Assembly (NCBI GenBank): GCA_020638035.1 | Contig: JACKJI010000024.1 | Span: 1 to 29,144 of the forward strand | DNA length: 29,144 nt | Direction: 5' to 3' | Source: Hyphomicrobiaceae bacterium | GTDB taxonomy: Bacteria > Pseudomonadota > Alphaproteobacteria > Rhizobiales > Hyphomicrobiaceae | Part shown: piece after piece, positions 6,329 through 15,300 of the stretch | Layout: every line of letters starts with the position of its first letter | How positions within the stretch are numbered: the first letter of the stretch is position 1 | Program-made: the position numbers and the translations under genes | The notes under the pieces: generated by a model | What the model was told of the DNA's origin: nothing | What the model saw: only the letters and a program-made list of their open reading frames with translations | Databases searched by the model: none

Positions 6329-8119
6329 ATGCTCGATCTCCATCCTGCCGTACTCAACGCGTTCATCGCTCTCGTCGGAGTGTTGTTGCTCGTCTATGCG
6401 TGGCGCGCCGTTGCTTCGCTGCCGGCAGTGGCGCGGTGGACGCTGCGCGTTATCCTGACTGCCGTCATCATTGCGCCGTTTGCGCTTCTGGTCATGCAGT
6501 CGACGCAGCAGTCAGGGCGTGCGCCGGGCGATCATCAAATTGCCGAACAGAGAAGTGGTGAAGAGGGCGCCGACAGCGCGCCGGCAAGCAAACCGTCGAA
6601 GAAATATGCGCGCCGCAAGTATGCACCCGAGTCGGCCGGGTCCGCACCTGAGGAGAGCACTGGGTCTGAGTATGGCGGCGGTAATAGTGCACCTCCGCCA
6701 GAGCCTGAAATGGCCGCGCCCAAGCCGGCAGCGCCGTCGCAGCCGCCGGCTGCCGCTAACGGCCATGAGAAAATGTCCTCGGCTCGTGACGACGAGGCTG
6801 CGCCAGCCGCTCCCGCTTCCGTGCCGCGCGATGGGCTGAGCTCGGCGGAACGCAACGGGAGCGGCACGCGCGGGGGACTGAGTGGCTTTGGTACGTCGGG
6901 CCCGGGGCCGGGTGGCGGTGGCACCGGGGAGGGAACCATAGGGGTGGGAAGTGGCGCATCGCGCGGCCTGGGCTCGGGTGGACGTGTTGACCGAGCGCGA
7001 GAGGCTGCGCCGCCGGTCGAGGCTGCGCGTCGTGCGCCTGAATCGTCCGCGCCTGCGGAGGCCGCAGCACCTGCACCGGAGGAGGATTGGACCGTCGTGC
7101 CCGTCTACTACGGCACTGACCGGGCTCGTGTGCCCAATGACAAGCGTGTCGATTATGGCTCAGATCGCGGTCGCCGGCTCGAACTCGGCCGGGCAATGGT
7201 CTCGGTGCCGAAGGCGCACCAGGTGCCGCAGGTTGAACGGCCCTGGGCGATCACCATCCCCTACTTCAACTACAAGATCTACGAGGAAAAGGAGGACCCC
7301 AAGAAGCACTTCATCATGCAGGAGATCAAGGACTACACGCAGGCTGAACTCCTTGCGCTGGTGAAGGAGCGTTTGATGAAGTCGGCGCGCTTCAAGGATC
7401 ACGCGTTCGTCTTCGTTCACGGCTACAATACGTCGTTCGATTTCGCCGTCTATCGCGCCGCGCAGATTGCCTATGACATCAAGTTCGACGGTGCGCCGTT
7501 CGTCTATTCGTGGCCTTCCGGCGGTGGCATCGCCAGTTATACCTACGATCGCGAAAGCTCCGCCCAGGCTGAGCCCTATTTCACCGACTTCCTGAAAATG
7601 GTCACGCAGAAAACGGGAGCCAAGCACGTCAGCGTGATTGCTCACTCGATGGGCAACCAACTCTTGCTGCGTGTGCTCCAGGACCTGCAACGCACCAAGC
7701 CCGAGGGCGTCTCGATCAGCCAGATCATCTTCGCCGCGCCGGATGTCGACCGAGATGCCTTCGAAACCATCGCCATGCAGCTGAAGGATTTCGCAACTGG
7801 CGGCATCACGCTTTATGCAGCCTCCAACGATCGCGCACTGAATGTGTCGAGGCGCTTCTATGGTGGTGTGCCGCGTGCCGGCGACGTGCCGGCGACAGGC
7901 CCCCTGATCGTACCGGGCATCGATACGATCGACGCCACCGCGGTGTCGATGGACAGTCTTGGCCTGCATCATTCGGGATATGCGGAGAGCAATGCGCTGT
8001 TGCAGGACATAGGACTCTTGATCCAGACGGGTGAGCGGCCGCCCGGCAAGCGTGTGCCGATCCTGCAAGAGGTGAAGACCGACAGGGGCGAATACTGGCG
8101 CTATCCCGGCGGACCGTGA
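6329..8119 (+). CDS. Membrane-anchored alpha/beta hydrolase (DUF900-type esterase)
   Basis: The 596-residue protein has three parts. Two transmembrane helices lie near residues 9-28 and 38-57. A low-complexity linker (about 60-250) follows, rich in Ala, Pro, Ser and Glu, with a glycine-rich core at 178-218. The hydrolase domain starts at VVPVYYGTDRA (257) and matches the DUF900 group: FVHGYNTSF near 362, YSWPSGG, the nucleophile elbow AHSMGN with S440, APDVD (D471/D473) and HHSGY (H547/H548) completing a Ser-Asp-His triad. The hydrolase probably sits in the periplasm, tethered to the inner membrane by the linker. The topology is inferred. GAGGAAAGG lies eight bases before the ATG. The substrate is unknown. 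The two secreted proteins downstream are in the same direction but about 115 bases or more away, so one transcript is possible but not shown. Confidence 0.85.
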   Translation: MLDLHPAVLNAFIALVGVLLLVYAWRAVASLPAVARWTLRVILTAVIIAPFALLVMQSTQQSGRAPGDHQIAEQRSGEEGADSAPASKPSKKYARRKYAPESAGSAPEESTGSEYGGGNSAPPPEPEMAAPKPAAPSQPPAAANGHEKMSSARDDEAAPAAPASVPRDGLSSAERNGSGTRGGLSGFGTSGPGPGGGGTGEGTIGVGSGASRGLGSGGRVDRAREAAPPVEAARRAPESSAPAEAAAPAPEEDWTVVPVYYGTDRARVPNDKRVDYGSDRGRRLELGRAMVSVPKAHQVPQVERPWAITIPYFNYKIYEEKEDPKKHFIMQEIKDYTQAELLALVKERLMKSARFKDHAFVFVHGYNTSFDFAVYRAAQIAYDIKFDGAPFVYSWPSGGGIASYTYDRESSAQAEPYFTDFLKMVTQKTGAKHVSVIAHSMGNQLLLRVLQDLQRTKPEGVSISQIIFAAPDVDRDAFETIAMQLKDFATGGITLYAASNDRALNVSRRFYGGVPRAGDVPATGPLIVPGIDTIDATAVSMDSLGLHHSGYAESNALLQDIGLLIQTGERPPGKRVPILQEVKTDRGEYWRYPGGP

Positions 8120-8173
8120 CGCGCACGGGTAACCGTCGTGCCGGGCTCGGGCGGTTTGCCGGTAAACCCATCG

Positions 8174-8192
8174 TTAACGGGCGTTCCTTAAT
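8174..8192 (+). promoter_or_regulatory. TTAACG-N5-TCCTTAAT element before exported protein gene
   Basis: The 19 bases TTAACGGGCGTTCCTTAAT lie 43 bases before the start codon of the exported protein gene. A second copy, identical at 14 of 19 positions, is found at 16080-16098 before a lipoprotein gene. Just upstream, TAAA-N7-TTAAC (8164-8178) resembles the alphaproteobacterial CtrA box TTAA-N7-TTAAC with one mismatch. This is a candidate regulatory site only. Confidence 0.3.
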
Positions 8193-8235
8193 GTGACGCA
8201 CACAGGTTGCGTGCGCGTTGCATCAGGACCCTGCC

Positions 8236-8847
8236 ATGTCTGCTCACTTCAAAGGCGCTTTTCGCTCGCGCGGTCGCGCGCTGCCGCAGTCCATCGACAT
8301 CCTCATCGCGCTGGGCACTGCCATTCTGGTGGCCACGGCGCTTGCCCAAGCGACCGTCGCTGAGGAGAGCTATATCTGCGAGGATGGCCGCGTTGTAACG
8401 GTGCGCTTTGGCGAGTTGGAAAAGCTGAGCCGGACGGACGCGTGTATCGCCAAGTATCTGGCGGCGCGTGGCGCCGCGGCGGTTCCGGCGACCTTGACGC
8501 CCCGGCCAGCGGCGGAGGCGCCTGCCGGTATCGAGGCCGCTCATGTGCCCTTGCCGGTGCGCAAGCCGCACATTGACCTGGCAACGCGTACAGCCCTTGA
8601 TAACGCGGGCGTTGTCGCCTCCCAACAGGTCGGCACGGAGATCATCGTCCATCACGAACCTCCGCCAGCCACGGCTGCCGGTGAGAACGCCGGTCTGCTG
8701 CCGCGAGTCGAGACGGTGACGTTCCGCCGGGCTGCCCATCACTTCTATTCGTCCGAAGAGCTGCCGAAAGGGCCCGTCGATTTCCGTCACGTGCCGATTA
8801 TCAATGCGGCGCCGGGTGAAGCCGCGGTGTTCGTTCACACGCGCTGA
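8236..8847 (+). CDS. Exported protein of unknown function with an N-terminal Cys-pair domain
   Basis: The 203-residue protein has a basic N-terminus (FKGAFRSRGRALPQ) and one hydrophobic segment (SIDILIALGTAILVATALAQA) that is either a signal peptide cut after AQA or an anchor. A compact segment follows, YICEDGRVVTVRFGELEKL then DACIAKYL, with two cysteines 29 residues apart that could form a disulfide in the periplasm. The middle is Ala/Pro-rich and probably disordered. The C-terminus ends VDFRHVPIINAAPGEAAVFVH. I do not recognise the family. The ATG at 8236 has AGGA seven bases before it. An in-frame ATG at 8218 without such a site is the alternative. The gene sits between the anchored esterase and another exported unknown, and all three are co-directional. 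Confidence 0.75.
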   Translation: MSAHFKGAFRSRGRALPQSIDILIALGTAILVATALAQATVAEESYICEDGRVVTVRFGELEKLSRTDACIAKYLAARGAAAVPATLTPRPAAEAPAGIEAAHVPLPVRKPHIDLATRTALDNAGVVASQQVGTEIIVHHEPPPATAAGENAGLLPRVETVTFRRAAHHFYSSEELPKGPVDFRHVPIINAAPGEAAVFVHTR

Positions 8848-9029
8848 CCGGCATGGCGCCACCAGCGTTGGCCTCGTTGCCGCGCAGTTTACCCCATGCC
8901 GCGACACCTCTCGCCCGGACTTGCCGGCAATCGAACCACGGTCAGACGCGCGCTAACGCCCCGTTTACCAAGTGCTGTCACTGTGACGGGCGACCATCCC
9001 GGCTCATGTCTGCGTATCAGTGAGGCTTT

Positions 9030-9926
9030 ATGCTGCGTTGTTTCAAACGGCCTTCAGGCCTTCTTGCTCTGGCCCTCTTGCTTCCGGTTGCCGCCACGGC
9101 GATGACGCTGGCTCCGGACGAGGCAAGCGCCAAGCGTTTTCGCTTCTCCAAGCATGGCTCTTCTGAAGGGTCCACGCACGCCGGGTCGGGCGCCCATAAG
9201 CCTCATGAGAATGGCCACGACGAAGCCGCGAGCACGGCCGGTGAGGAGGGCTCGTCATTCTCCCTGCGTCCGAAGCTGAGACTTTCGACCTCCGAAGAGG
9301 ACGAGAAGGGTGCGACGTCCGCTGATGCCAAAGAGGCTGGAGAGGACTTGCCGGCAAAGACGGCGGATGAGACTGCCGCACCGATGACACCGCCGACTGA
9401 ACAGTCCGCCGAGGGCCAGTCTCCTGCGTCCGATGGGCCGGCACAATCGGCCGACGGCTCCACGATGCCAAAGCCGTCCGAGCCTGCCGGCGTTGCACAG
9501 CAAGGCGACGGCGGTCCGGAGAAGGACGCTGTTGCGACGGCTGCTGCTTCTGCACCAGCTCCAGCAAAGGTCACGGCGAAGCCTGTTGTTAAGCATCCGC
9601 TTGCCGCTGCACTGCCTGGCATGGACGTCGTGGTTTGCGAGGGCGGATGTACCAACGCCTCAGAGACGGCGCAGGTCGTCTACATGCAGCCGACCACAGA
9701 AAAGACCGGGGTCGTGAGCGAGGTTAAGCCGACATCGAGCGCGCCGGCAGAGGCAGCGATCGTCTGCCTTGGGGGATGCTACAGCGTGCCCAAGTCGTAT
9801 CATGCGGCATTTGCCCAAGAGCAGCACGGCAGTATCGTGCCGCTGAATGCGAAGCCCTCACAGATGGGCTCGGGTGCGTGGCTGCGCAGGATCGATGACA
9901 AGCGGGACAACTCGTCCAAGAACTGA
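9030..9926 (+). CDS. Secreted low-complexity protein with two CxGGC motifs
   Basis: The 298-residue protein has a signal peptide (CFKRPSGLLALALLLPVAATA, cut near residue 24 or after EASA). A long acidic, Ala/Ser/Glu/Thr-rich disordered region (about 40-190) follows. The C-terminal third contains two similar motifs, VVCEGGCTN and IVCLGGCYS, about 40 residues apart, each preceded by small hydrophobic residues. The four cysteines could form disulfides or bind a ligand. I know of no assigned function. GAGG lies a few bases before the ATG. The gene ends at two hairpins that face the convergent YiiX-like gene. Its neighbours are also exported, which suggests an envelope or matrix role, but this is inference from context. 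Confidence 0.75.
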   Translation: MLRCFKRPSGLLALALLLPVAATAMTLAPDEASAKRFRFSKHGSSEGSTHAGSGAHKPHENGHDEAASTAGEEGSSFSLRPKLRLSTSEEDEKGATSADAKEAGEDLPAKTADETAAPMTPPTEQSAEGQSPASDGPAQSADGSTMPKPSEPAGVAQQGDGGPEKDAVATAAASAPAPAKVTAKPVVKHPLAAALPGMDVVVCEGGCTNASETAQVVYMQPTTEKTGVVSEVKPTSSAPAEAAIVCLGGCYSVPKSYHAAFAQEQHGSIVPLNAKPSQMGSGAWLRRIDDKRDNSSKN

Positions 9927-9938
9927 TCGGCTGATCAA

Positions 9939-10014
9939 GGCCGCAGATCACGCGGCCGTAAGTCACACAACTCGGTTCAGCGTCCGGTAGCGACATCCGC
10001 TTCCGGACGCTGAA
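9939..10014. terminator. Two hairpins between convergent genes, bidirectional terminator
   Basis: Thirteen bases after the stop of the CxGGC gene, GGCCGC (9939-9944) pairs with GCGGCC (9952-9957) around seven bases. Then TTCAGCGTCCGG (9976-9987) pairs perfectly over 12 bases with CCGGACGCTGAA (10003-10014) around a 15-base loop. The second stem ends 48 bases before the stop of the minus-strand gene and so can serve both directions. No long T-run follows, as is common in GC-rich alphaproteobacteria. Confidence 0.65.
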
Positions 10015-10062
10015 GCTTTGCAAACGCCCGCACAATCGCGCGGTGCGTGAACTCAGCATGCG

Positions 10063-11010
10063 TTAGCGGGTTTGCGCCAGGACATCTTGGTAGGAGGAGA
10101 CCTTGTAGACGTAGCCGTCGCGGATCAGATAGAGCCAGTCCAGTTTGTCGGACCGGGCAAGATCGTCCGGCGTCACGGCTTCCAGCTCGACGATGTTCTG
10201 CTCCTCGAAGATGTCGGCTGACTGCTTCTGGGTCTCCTTGTCGAGGAACTGCCAGTCCGCGGCGTCGGGCAGGCGGCTCGCCGCGGTGTCGTGGAAGACG
10301 ACCTCCTTGAGTGCACTGATCGGTAGTTTGTCGGCCTTCACGTACTCGATGACGGCCTCGACGAAGCCGAGCTGCACAAGGCCCGAGCAGATGTAGTCGT
10401 TGGGCGGCCGCCAGTCGTTCTTGCGGTAGGATTCGATAGTCTTTTCCTTGCCGCGCACCTGGCGCTGCACGCCGAACCAGATGTTCTTGAAGATCCGTCC
10501 GATCGCCCAGTAGTTGTAGCTTGCCTTGATCTTGTCGAGCAGGATGCCACGCACGCGCGCCTGCTTCATCTCGTCGAACCAGGGCGTCTTCAGCCGCTTG
10601 ACGGCGATGAAGGTGCTCTTGTCGGCAATGTAGTCACGGATGTTGGTGAGGTCGACGCCACCCGTGCCGGCCTCGATCACGAACGTGTTGGAGAAGCCCG
10701 ATTCGAACTGCGGTCCAGTGAACACCATAGCCGCGTGCGAGAACGGCGATTTCGTCGCCAGCCGGATGAGATAGGACGACAGATCCCAGTCGCGCCGTGT
10801 CAACACCACGTCGGCGCGTTCGAGGTATTCACCGGCCAGGAACTCATCGACCGGCTTCGGCCACACCTCCCTGCGCGCCTCTGCCTTGGACATGGTCCTC
10901 GATTGGCTGCGGTCGGGCTGGGCGCGATCCTGTGTCACCGCACCGGCGTCGCCTGCCAATGCCATCGCCACCAGTGCTGCCATCAGGAGGCGAAGACTGC
11001 TGCCCGTCAT
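10063..11010 (-). CDS. Exported YiiX/YebB-like permuted papain-fold hydrolase
   Basis: The 315-residue protein starts with a signal peptide (LRLLMAALVAMALAGDAGA). The body matches the YiiX/YebB (DUF830, peptidase C92) branch of the NlpC/P60 superfamily, in which the catalytic order is permuted. H92 in SPFSHAAMVF comes first, E113 in VIEAGTGGV follows, and the nucleophile C208 is in DYICSGLVQ. Before it lies the typical phrase ADVVLTRRDWDLSSYLIRLAT, the lasso-like entry to the fold. Relatives include amidases and acyltransferases acting on lipids or peptidoglycan. The substrate here is unknown. The start at 11010 has GAGG nine bases upstream, and a GTG one codon earlier is the alternative. It is convergent with the CxGGC protein gene. 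The upstream minus-strand gene ends 270 bases away, so it probably has its own promoter. Confidence 0.85.
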   Translation of the reverse strand: MTGSSLRLLMAALVAMALAGDAGAVTQDRAQPDRSQSRTMSKAEARREVWPKPVDEFLAGEYLERADVVLTRRDWDLSSYLIRLATKSPFSHAAMVFTGPQFESGFSNTFVIEAGTGGVDLTNIRDYIADKSTFIAVKRLKTPWFDEMKQARVRGILLDKIKASYNYWAIGRIFKNIWFGVQRQVRGKEKTIESYRKNDWRPPNDYICSGLVQLGFVEAVIEYVKADKLPISALKEVVFHDTAASRLPDAADWQFLDKETQKQSADIFEEQNIVELEAVTPDDLARSDKLDWLYLIRDGYVYKVSSYQDVLAQTR

Positions 11011-11280
11011 CACGCTCGACCTCTACATTACGATCACTGTCACGCTTCGCCGTTCAGTCCTCGCAGCCTGCCGGCTTTCCATGGCCGCATTCGGTATGCT
11101 TGGCCGGAACACCGGTAACGCCGTTACGACTGAGGACGCACGATCGACCGCACCCTAGCATCTGCTTTCAAGGAGGGGCAAACACACCAAGCGGCCAGCC
11201 GTCGGGCTCGTACTTTCGAAAAACCTGGTCTGGTGGCGTGGTCTGACACGACGGGCCTCTAGGGCGGTCGGTCCGGCTGC

Positions 11281-11766
11281 TCAAGCGATGCTGCGACGCT
11301 GGTTCTGCTGCGGCATGCGCAGGGGTTTAATGCCAAGGTGTTGCACCTTGGTGACACCGCGCGCGGTGACCAGAGTGAGCGTGATCCGAGCCTCGCCGTT
11401 CTCGAACCGGGCGACGAAACCGAGCTGCACGCGGCGCACGATGCCGTCGTCGCGATCAAAATCGAGGGCATAGTGCTGAAGGGCGGCATCGTGCACTTCG
11501 ACCAATCCTCCGAGCGGTCGGAACGACCACAGAGCGGCCTGCGTCGACTTGGTGTCGAGGTCCTTCAAGGCCATCGGCTGAAAGTCGCGCGCGATATCCG
11601 CGAACCGCCAGCGCTGCGACAGGGTGCGCATCAGCGATTGAGCTGTGTCGATGGCGATGGGGGTATCGCGCTGCATCAGGCCATAGACGGTGCCGGTGCC
11701 GGCTGCGCCCAACACCAACGCGCCGAATGCCGTGGCAGCCAGGAATTTCCGGAGTTTGGGCATCAT
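11281..11766 (-). CDS. Small membrane-anchored or exported protein, unknown function
   Basis: The 161-residue product has one N-terminal hydrophobic helix (KFLAATAFGALVLGAAGTGTVYGLM), too glycine-rich to say whether it is cleaved. A soluble ~130-residue domain without cysteines follows, with alternating strand-like stretches (DGIVRRVQLGFVARF, ARITLTLVTARGVTKVQHLGI), suggesting a beta-rich fold. I do not recognise a family. The start is one of two adjacent ATG codons (11766, 11763). AGGAG lies 14 bases before the first, which is far, and the frame is open a further 38 codons upstream, but those are arginine/proline-rich and unconvincing. It points the same way as the YiiX-like gene, 270 bases from it. 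Confidence 0.6.
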   Translation of the reverse strand: MMPKLRKFLAATAFGALVLGAAGTGTVYGLMQRDTPIAIDTAQSLMRTLSQRWRFADIARDFQPMALKDLDTKSTQAALWSFRPLGGLVEVHDAALQHYALDFDRDDGIVRRVQLGFVARFENGEARITLTLVTARGVTKVQHLGIKPLRMPQQNQRRSIA

Positions 11767-12076
11767 CTCTGGGTCGAGGGCTCCTGAAAGGATGGGGGAT
11801 CGCCGCGCTAGATCTGGCGCGGTGAGGCGTCCTCGCAGCCTGACAGGATCGCGGCGGGGGCGCTGTTCCAACCGGCACAATCAGGGTGGGGACGGCCTCT
11901 GACCGGCAGGGAGGTACGGCCGATAGGGCGGGCGCGTGCCCTCTCCACGCCACGGTGAACGTGCCCCCCCCCCGCCCCATTTTCTGCTTGCCGGCGCTGA
12001 TTTTCCGCCCGGGGGCTCGAACCCGAATGCCGCATTCCGCGACGAACGGCCAAGCACTCACATTCAGGAGGCCGTC
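11767..12076. other. Intergenic region with a ten-base C tract
   Basis: This 310-base stretch separates the divergent small membrane protein gene and the 58-codon candidate gene. It holds an uninterrupted run of ten C at 11964-11973, unusual for the window and prone to slippage. It also holds a tRNA T-arm-like GGTTCGAGCC on the minus strand (12011-12024), which I could not extend to a tRNA. No other supported feature is seen. Confidence 0.4.
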
Positions 12077-12253
12077 ATGGTGATCTTCAGCTCGACAGCG
12101 GTAGCCGTTCAGGCCATCAAGATCGCCATCTTTTTCATGACGTTGGGACTGCCCTCGACCCCGGCCTCCACCGCCGAGGCTCACCAGACCGCCCCCGTCG
12201 CGGCCTTCCACGAGGTGGAGCGCCCGCATTCCAACCCTCGCCGCCAGCGCTGA
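12077..12253 (+). CDS. Candidate 58-residue membrane or exported peptide
   Basis: A short frame starts five bases after a perfect AGGAGG (12066-12071), the best ribosome site in this part of the window. The product MVIFSSTAVAVQAIKIAIFF... has a hydrophobic N-terminal half (residues 1-30, broken by one Lys) that could be a signal peptide ending near PASTAEA, or a single membrane helix. The C-terminal tail is basic and polar (HSNPRRQR). It lies 143 bases upstream of ileS and in the same direction. No known family is recognised. The ribosome site and hydropathy favour a real gene. Length and lack of homology evidence leave it uncertain. Confidence 0.5.
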   Translation: MVIFSSTAVAVQAIKIAIFFMTLGLPSTPASTAEAHQTAPVAAFHEVERPHSNPRRQR

Positions 12254-12396
12254 ATTGGCCGATAGGGGCTGCCCAACCCCGTCCGATGTCCAGGGACCCC
12301 GCAGGCAGGGCTGGCCGGACGCCGCCCTGATTGCTAGAAGGCCAGCCGACTCCCCGGCAAGCGGAACCGGGCAGATTCAGAGGACCGGGGCGGACC

Positions 12397-15300
12397 ATGG
12401 CCGACGACAGCAAGGCGAAGGGCAAAGCGAAAGGTGGGGCGCCGGTCGCCGGCGAGGCTGGCGGCCGCGACTGGGGCAAGACGCTCTACCTGCCGAAGAC
12501 CGAATTTCCGATGAAGGCGGGGCTGCCGCAGATGGAGCCGCGCATGCTGGAGCGGTGGGCGCGCATCGGGCTCTATGACCGGCTTCGCGAGCGCTCCAAG
12601 GGCAAGCCGAAGTTCGTGCTGCACGACGGCCCGCCCTATGCCAACGGCAACATCCATATCGGGCATGCGCTGAACAAGATCCTGAAAGACCTCGTCGTCA
12701 AATCGCAGCAGATGCTGGGGCACGATTCCAACTACGTGCCCGGCTGGGACTGCCACGGCCTGCCGATCGAATGGAAGATCGAGGAGGAGTACCGCGCCAA
12801 GGGCCGCGAGAAGCCGGATTTCTCGGATGCGACGGGCATCAATGCTTTCCGTGCCGAGTGCCGCGCCTTCGCCGAGAAGTGGCTCGATGTGCAGCGCGAG
12901 GAGTTCAAGCGACTGGGCGTCGTCGGCGACTGGGACAATCCCTATTCGACGATGGCTTATCGCGCCGAGGCGACCATCGCGCGCGAGATCATGAAGTTCG
13001 CACGCTCCGGCCAGCTCTATCGCGGCTCGAAGCCCGTCATGTGGTCGGTGGTCGAGAAGACGGCCCTGGCGGAGGCGGAAGTCGAGTACCAGGACTACCA
13101 GTCCGACATGATCTGGGTGAAGTTCAAGGTCATCCAGGACACCGATTGGGGTGATGCTCAGCAGCTCCGCCGCGCCGATCAGGCGTGCCTCAAACCGGCT
13201 TTCGTCGATGCGTCAATCGTCATCTGGACGACGACGCCGTGGACCATTCCCGGCAACCGTGCCATCTCGTTTTCCTCACGTATCGGGTACGGTCTCTACG
13301 AGGTGACGGCCGCGCCGGAGGGCAACTGGGCGAAGGTGGGCGATCGTTACATTCTTGCCGACAAGCTCGCCGCCGATGTGATGAAGGCCGCCAAGGTCGA
13401 AGCTTACGAGCGGCGCGAGGACGTAAGCGCAGATGAGCTGCGTGCTATGGTCTGCGCGCATCCGCTGCGTGAGCTGGGCTATTCGTTCGATGTGCCGCTG
13501 CTCGACGGCGATCACGTCACCGACGATACCGGCACGGGCTTCGTGCATACCGCGCCGGGTCACGGCTCCGACGACTACATCATCTGGATGAACAGCCAGA
13601 AGATGCTGCGCGAGCGTGGGATCGACACGACAATCCCGTTCACCGTCGATGCCGACGGCGTCATGACGGATGCTGCCCCCGGCTTCACCGGCAAGCGCGT
13701 CCTGAAGGAGAACGGCGACAAGGGCGACGCCAACGACGCCGTCATCAAGGCGCTCAGCCAGGCCGGCAACATCATCGCGCGCGGCCGCCTGAAGCACCAA
13801 TATCCGCACTCCTGGCGGTCGAAGAAGCCGGTCATCTTCCGCAACACGCCGCAGTGGTTCATCGCCATGGACGGGCCGATCAACGCCCGCTCCAAGGCGG
13901 TCTTGCCGATATTTGGGCGGCCAACACAGGTTGAACTAGAGGATACGAATCGCACATTGCGCCAGATCGCGCTCGACGAGATCAGCCGCGTCGACTGGGT
14001 GCCGGCGGTGGGCCAGAACCGCATTACCGGCATGATCGAGAACCGGCCCGACTGGGTGGTCTCGCGCCAGCGCGCCTGGGGCGTGCCGATCGCCGTCTTC
14101 CGCAACACCCACACCGACGAAGTAATCCCCGGTCCCACCTTCAAGCACAACGACGAACTGATGGCCCGCATCGAGACGGCGTTCCAGGAGAAGGGCGCCG
14201 ACGTCTGGTTCGAGGACGGGGCGAAAGAGCGATTCCTTGCGGGCCTCGTTGCCGATCCGGCCGAATGGGAGCGCGTGCGCGACGTGCTCGACGTGTGGTT
14301 CGATTCCGGCTCCACGCATGCGTTCGTACTGGAAGACCCCGAGGCGTTCCCGGGCCTGGCGAACATCAAGCGGCATGGCGACGGCGGCAAGGACCGCGTC
14401 ATGTATCTGGAAGGTTCCGACCAGCATCGCGGCTGGTTCCATTCCTCGCTGCTGGAAAGCTGCGGCACACGCGGCCGCGCGCCCTATGACGTCGTTCTGA
14501 CGCACGGCTTCGTGCTCGACGAGAAGGGGCAGAAGATGTCGAAGTCCCTGGGCAACGTGACAGCGCCCCAGGATGTGATGTCGAAGTCCGGCGCCGATAT
14601 CCTGCGCCTTTGGGTGGCGGCATCCGATTATTCCGATGATCTGCGCATCGGCCCCGACATTCTGAAGAACTTCTCCGAGACCTATCGCAAGATGCGCAAC
14701 ACCTTGCGCTGGATGCTCGGCGCGCTCGGCCATTACACGGAGGCAGATTACGTCGAGCTGCACGACATGCCCGAGCTGGAAAGGCTGATGCTGCATCGCC
14801 TGTCAGAGATCGGCCCTGAAGTGCGCACCGCCTATGCGGCCTATGACTACGCCAAGGTGATTTCGGTCCTGTCGCAGTTCATGAACACCGAGCTGTCGGC
14901 GTTCTACTTCGACATCCGCAAGGACGCCCTCTACTGCGACGCGCCGTCGAGCGTGCGCCGTAAGGCGGCGCTCACCGTGATCGACGAGATCCTGCGTGCC
15001 ACTTGTCTTTGGCTGGCGCCGATCCTGTCGTTCACTGCCGAGGAAGCGTGGCTGGAGCGGCATGTCGACAACGATGAGGAAAGCGTGCATCTGCACGAGT
15101 TCCCGCATATCCCGCGCGAGTGGCGCAACGAAGAGGTGGCGGCGCGCTGGGAGAAGGTGAAGAGGGTGCGCCGCGTGGTGACGGGAGCGCTGGAGATCGA
15201 GCGCGCGCAAAAGCGCATCGGTTCGTCGCTTGAGGCCGCACCGATCGTCCACATCACCGACAGAGCACTTGCCGCGGCTGTGGAGGGGGTGGATCTCGCC

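Noticed and set aside
7160..8068. 302-codon minus-strand frame inside the esterase gene
   Set aside because: Antisense to the hydrolase domain with intact catalytic motifs; no ribosome site or domain of its own.
8896..9105. 69-codon plus-strand frame overlapping the start of the CxGGC protein gene
   Set aside because: Overlaps the true start and signal peptide in another frame, and lacks a ribosome site.
12011..12024. tRNA T-arm-like GGTTCGAGCC on the minus strand
   Set aside because: Only three pairs of the T-stem form and no acceptor, anticodon or D arm can be built around it.
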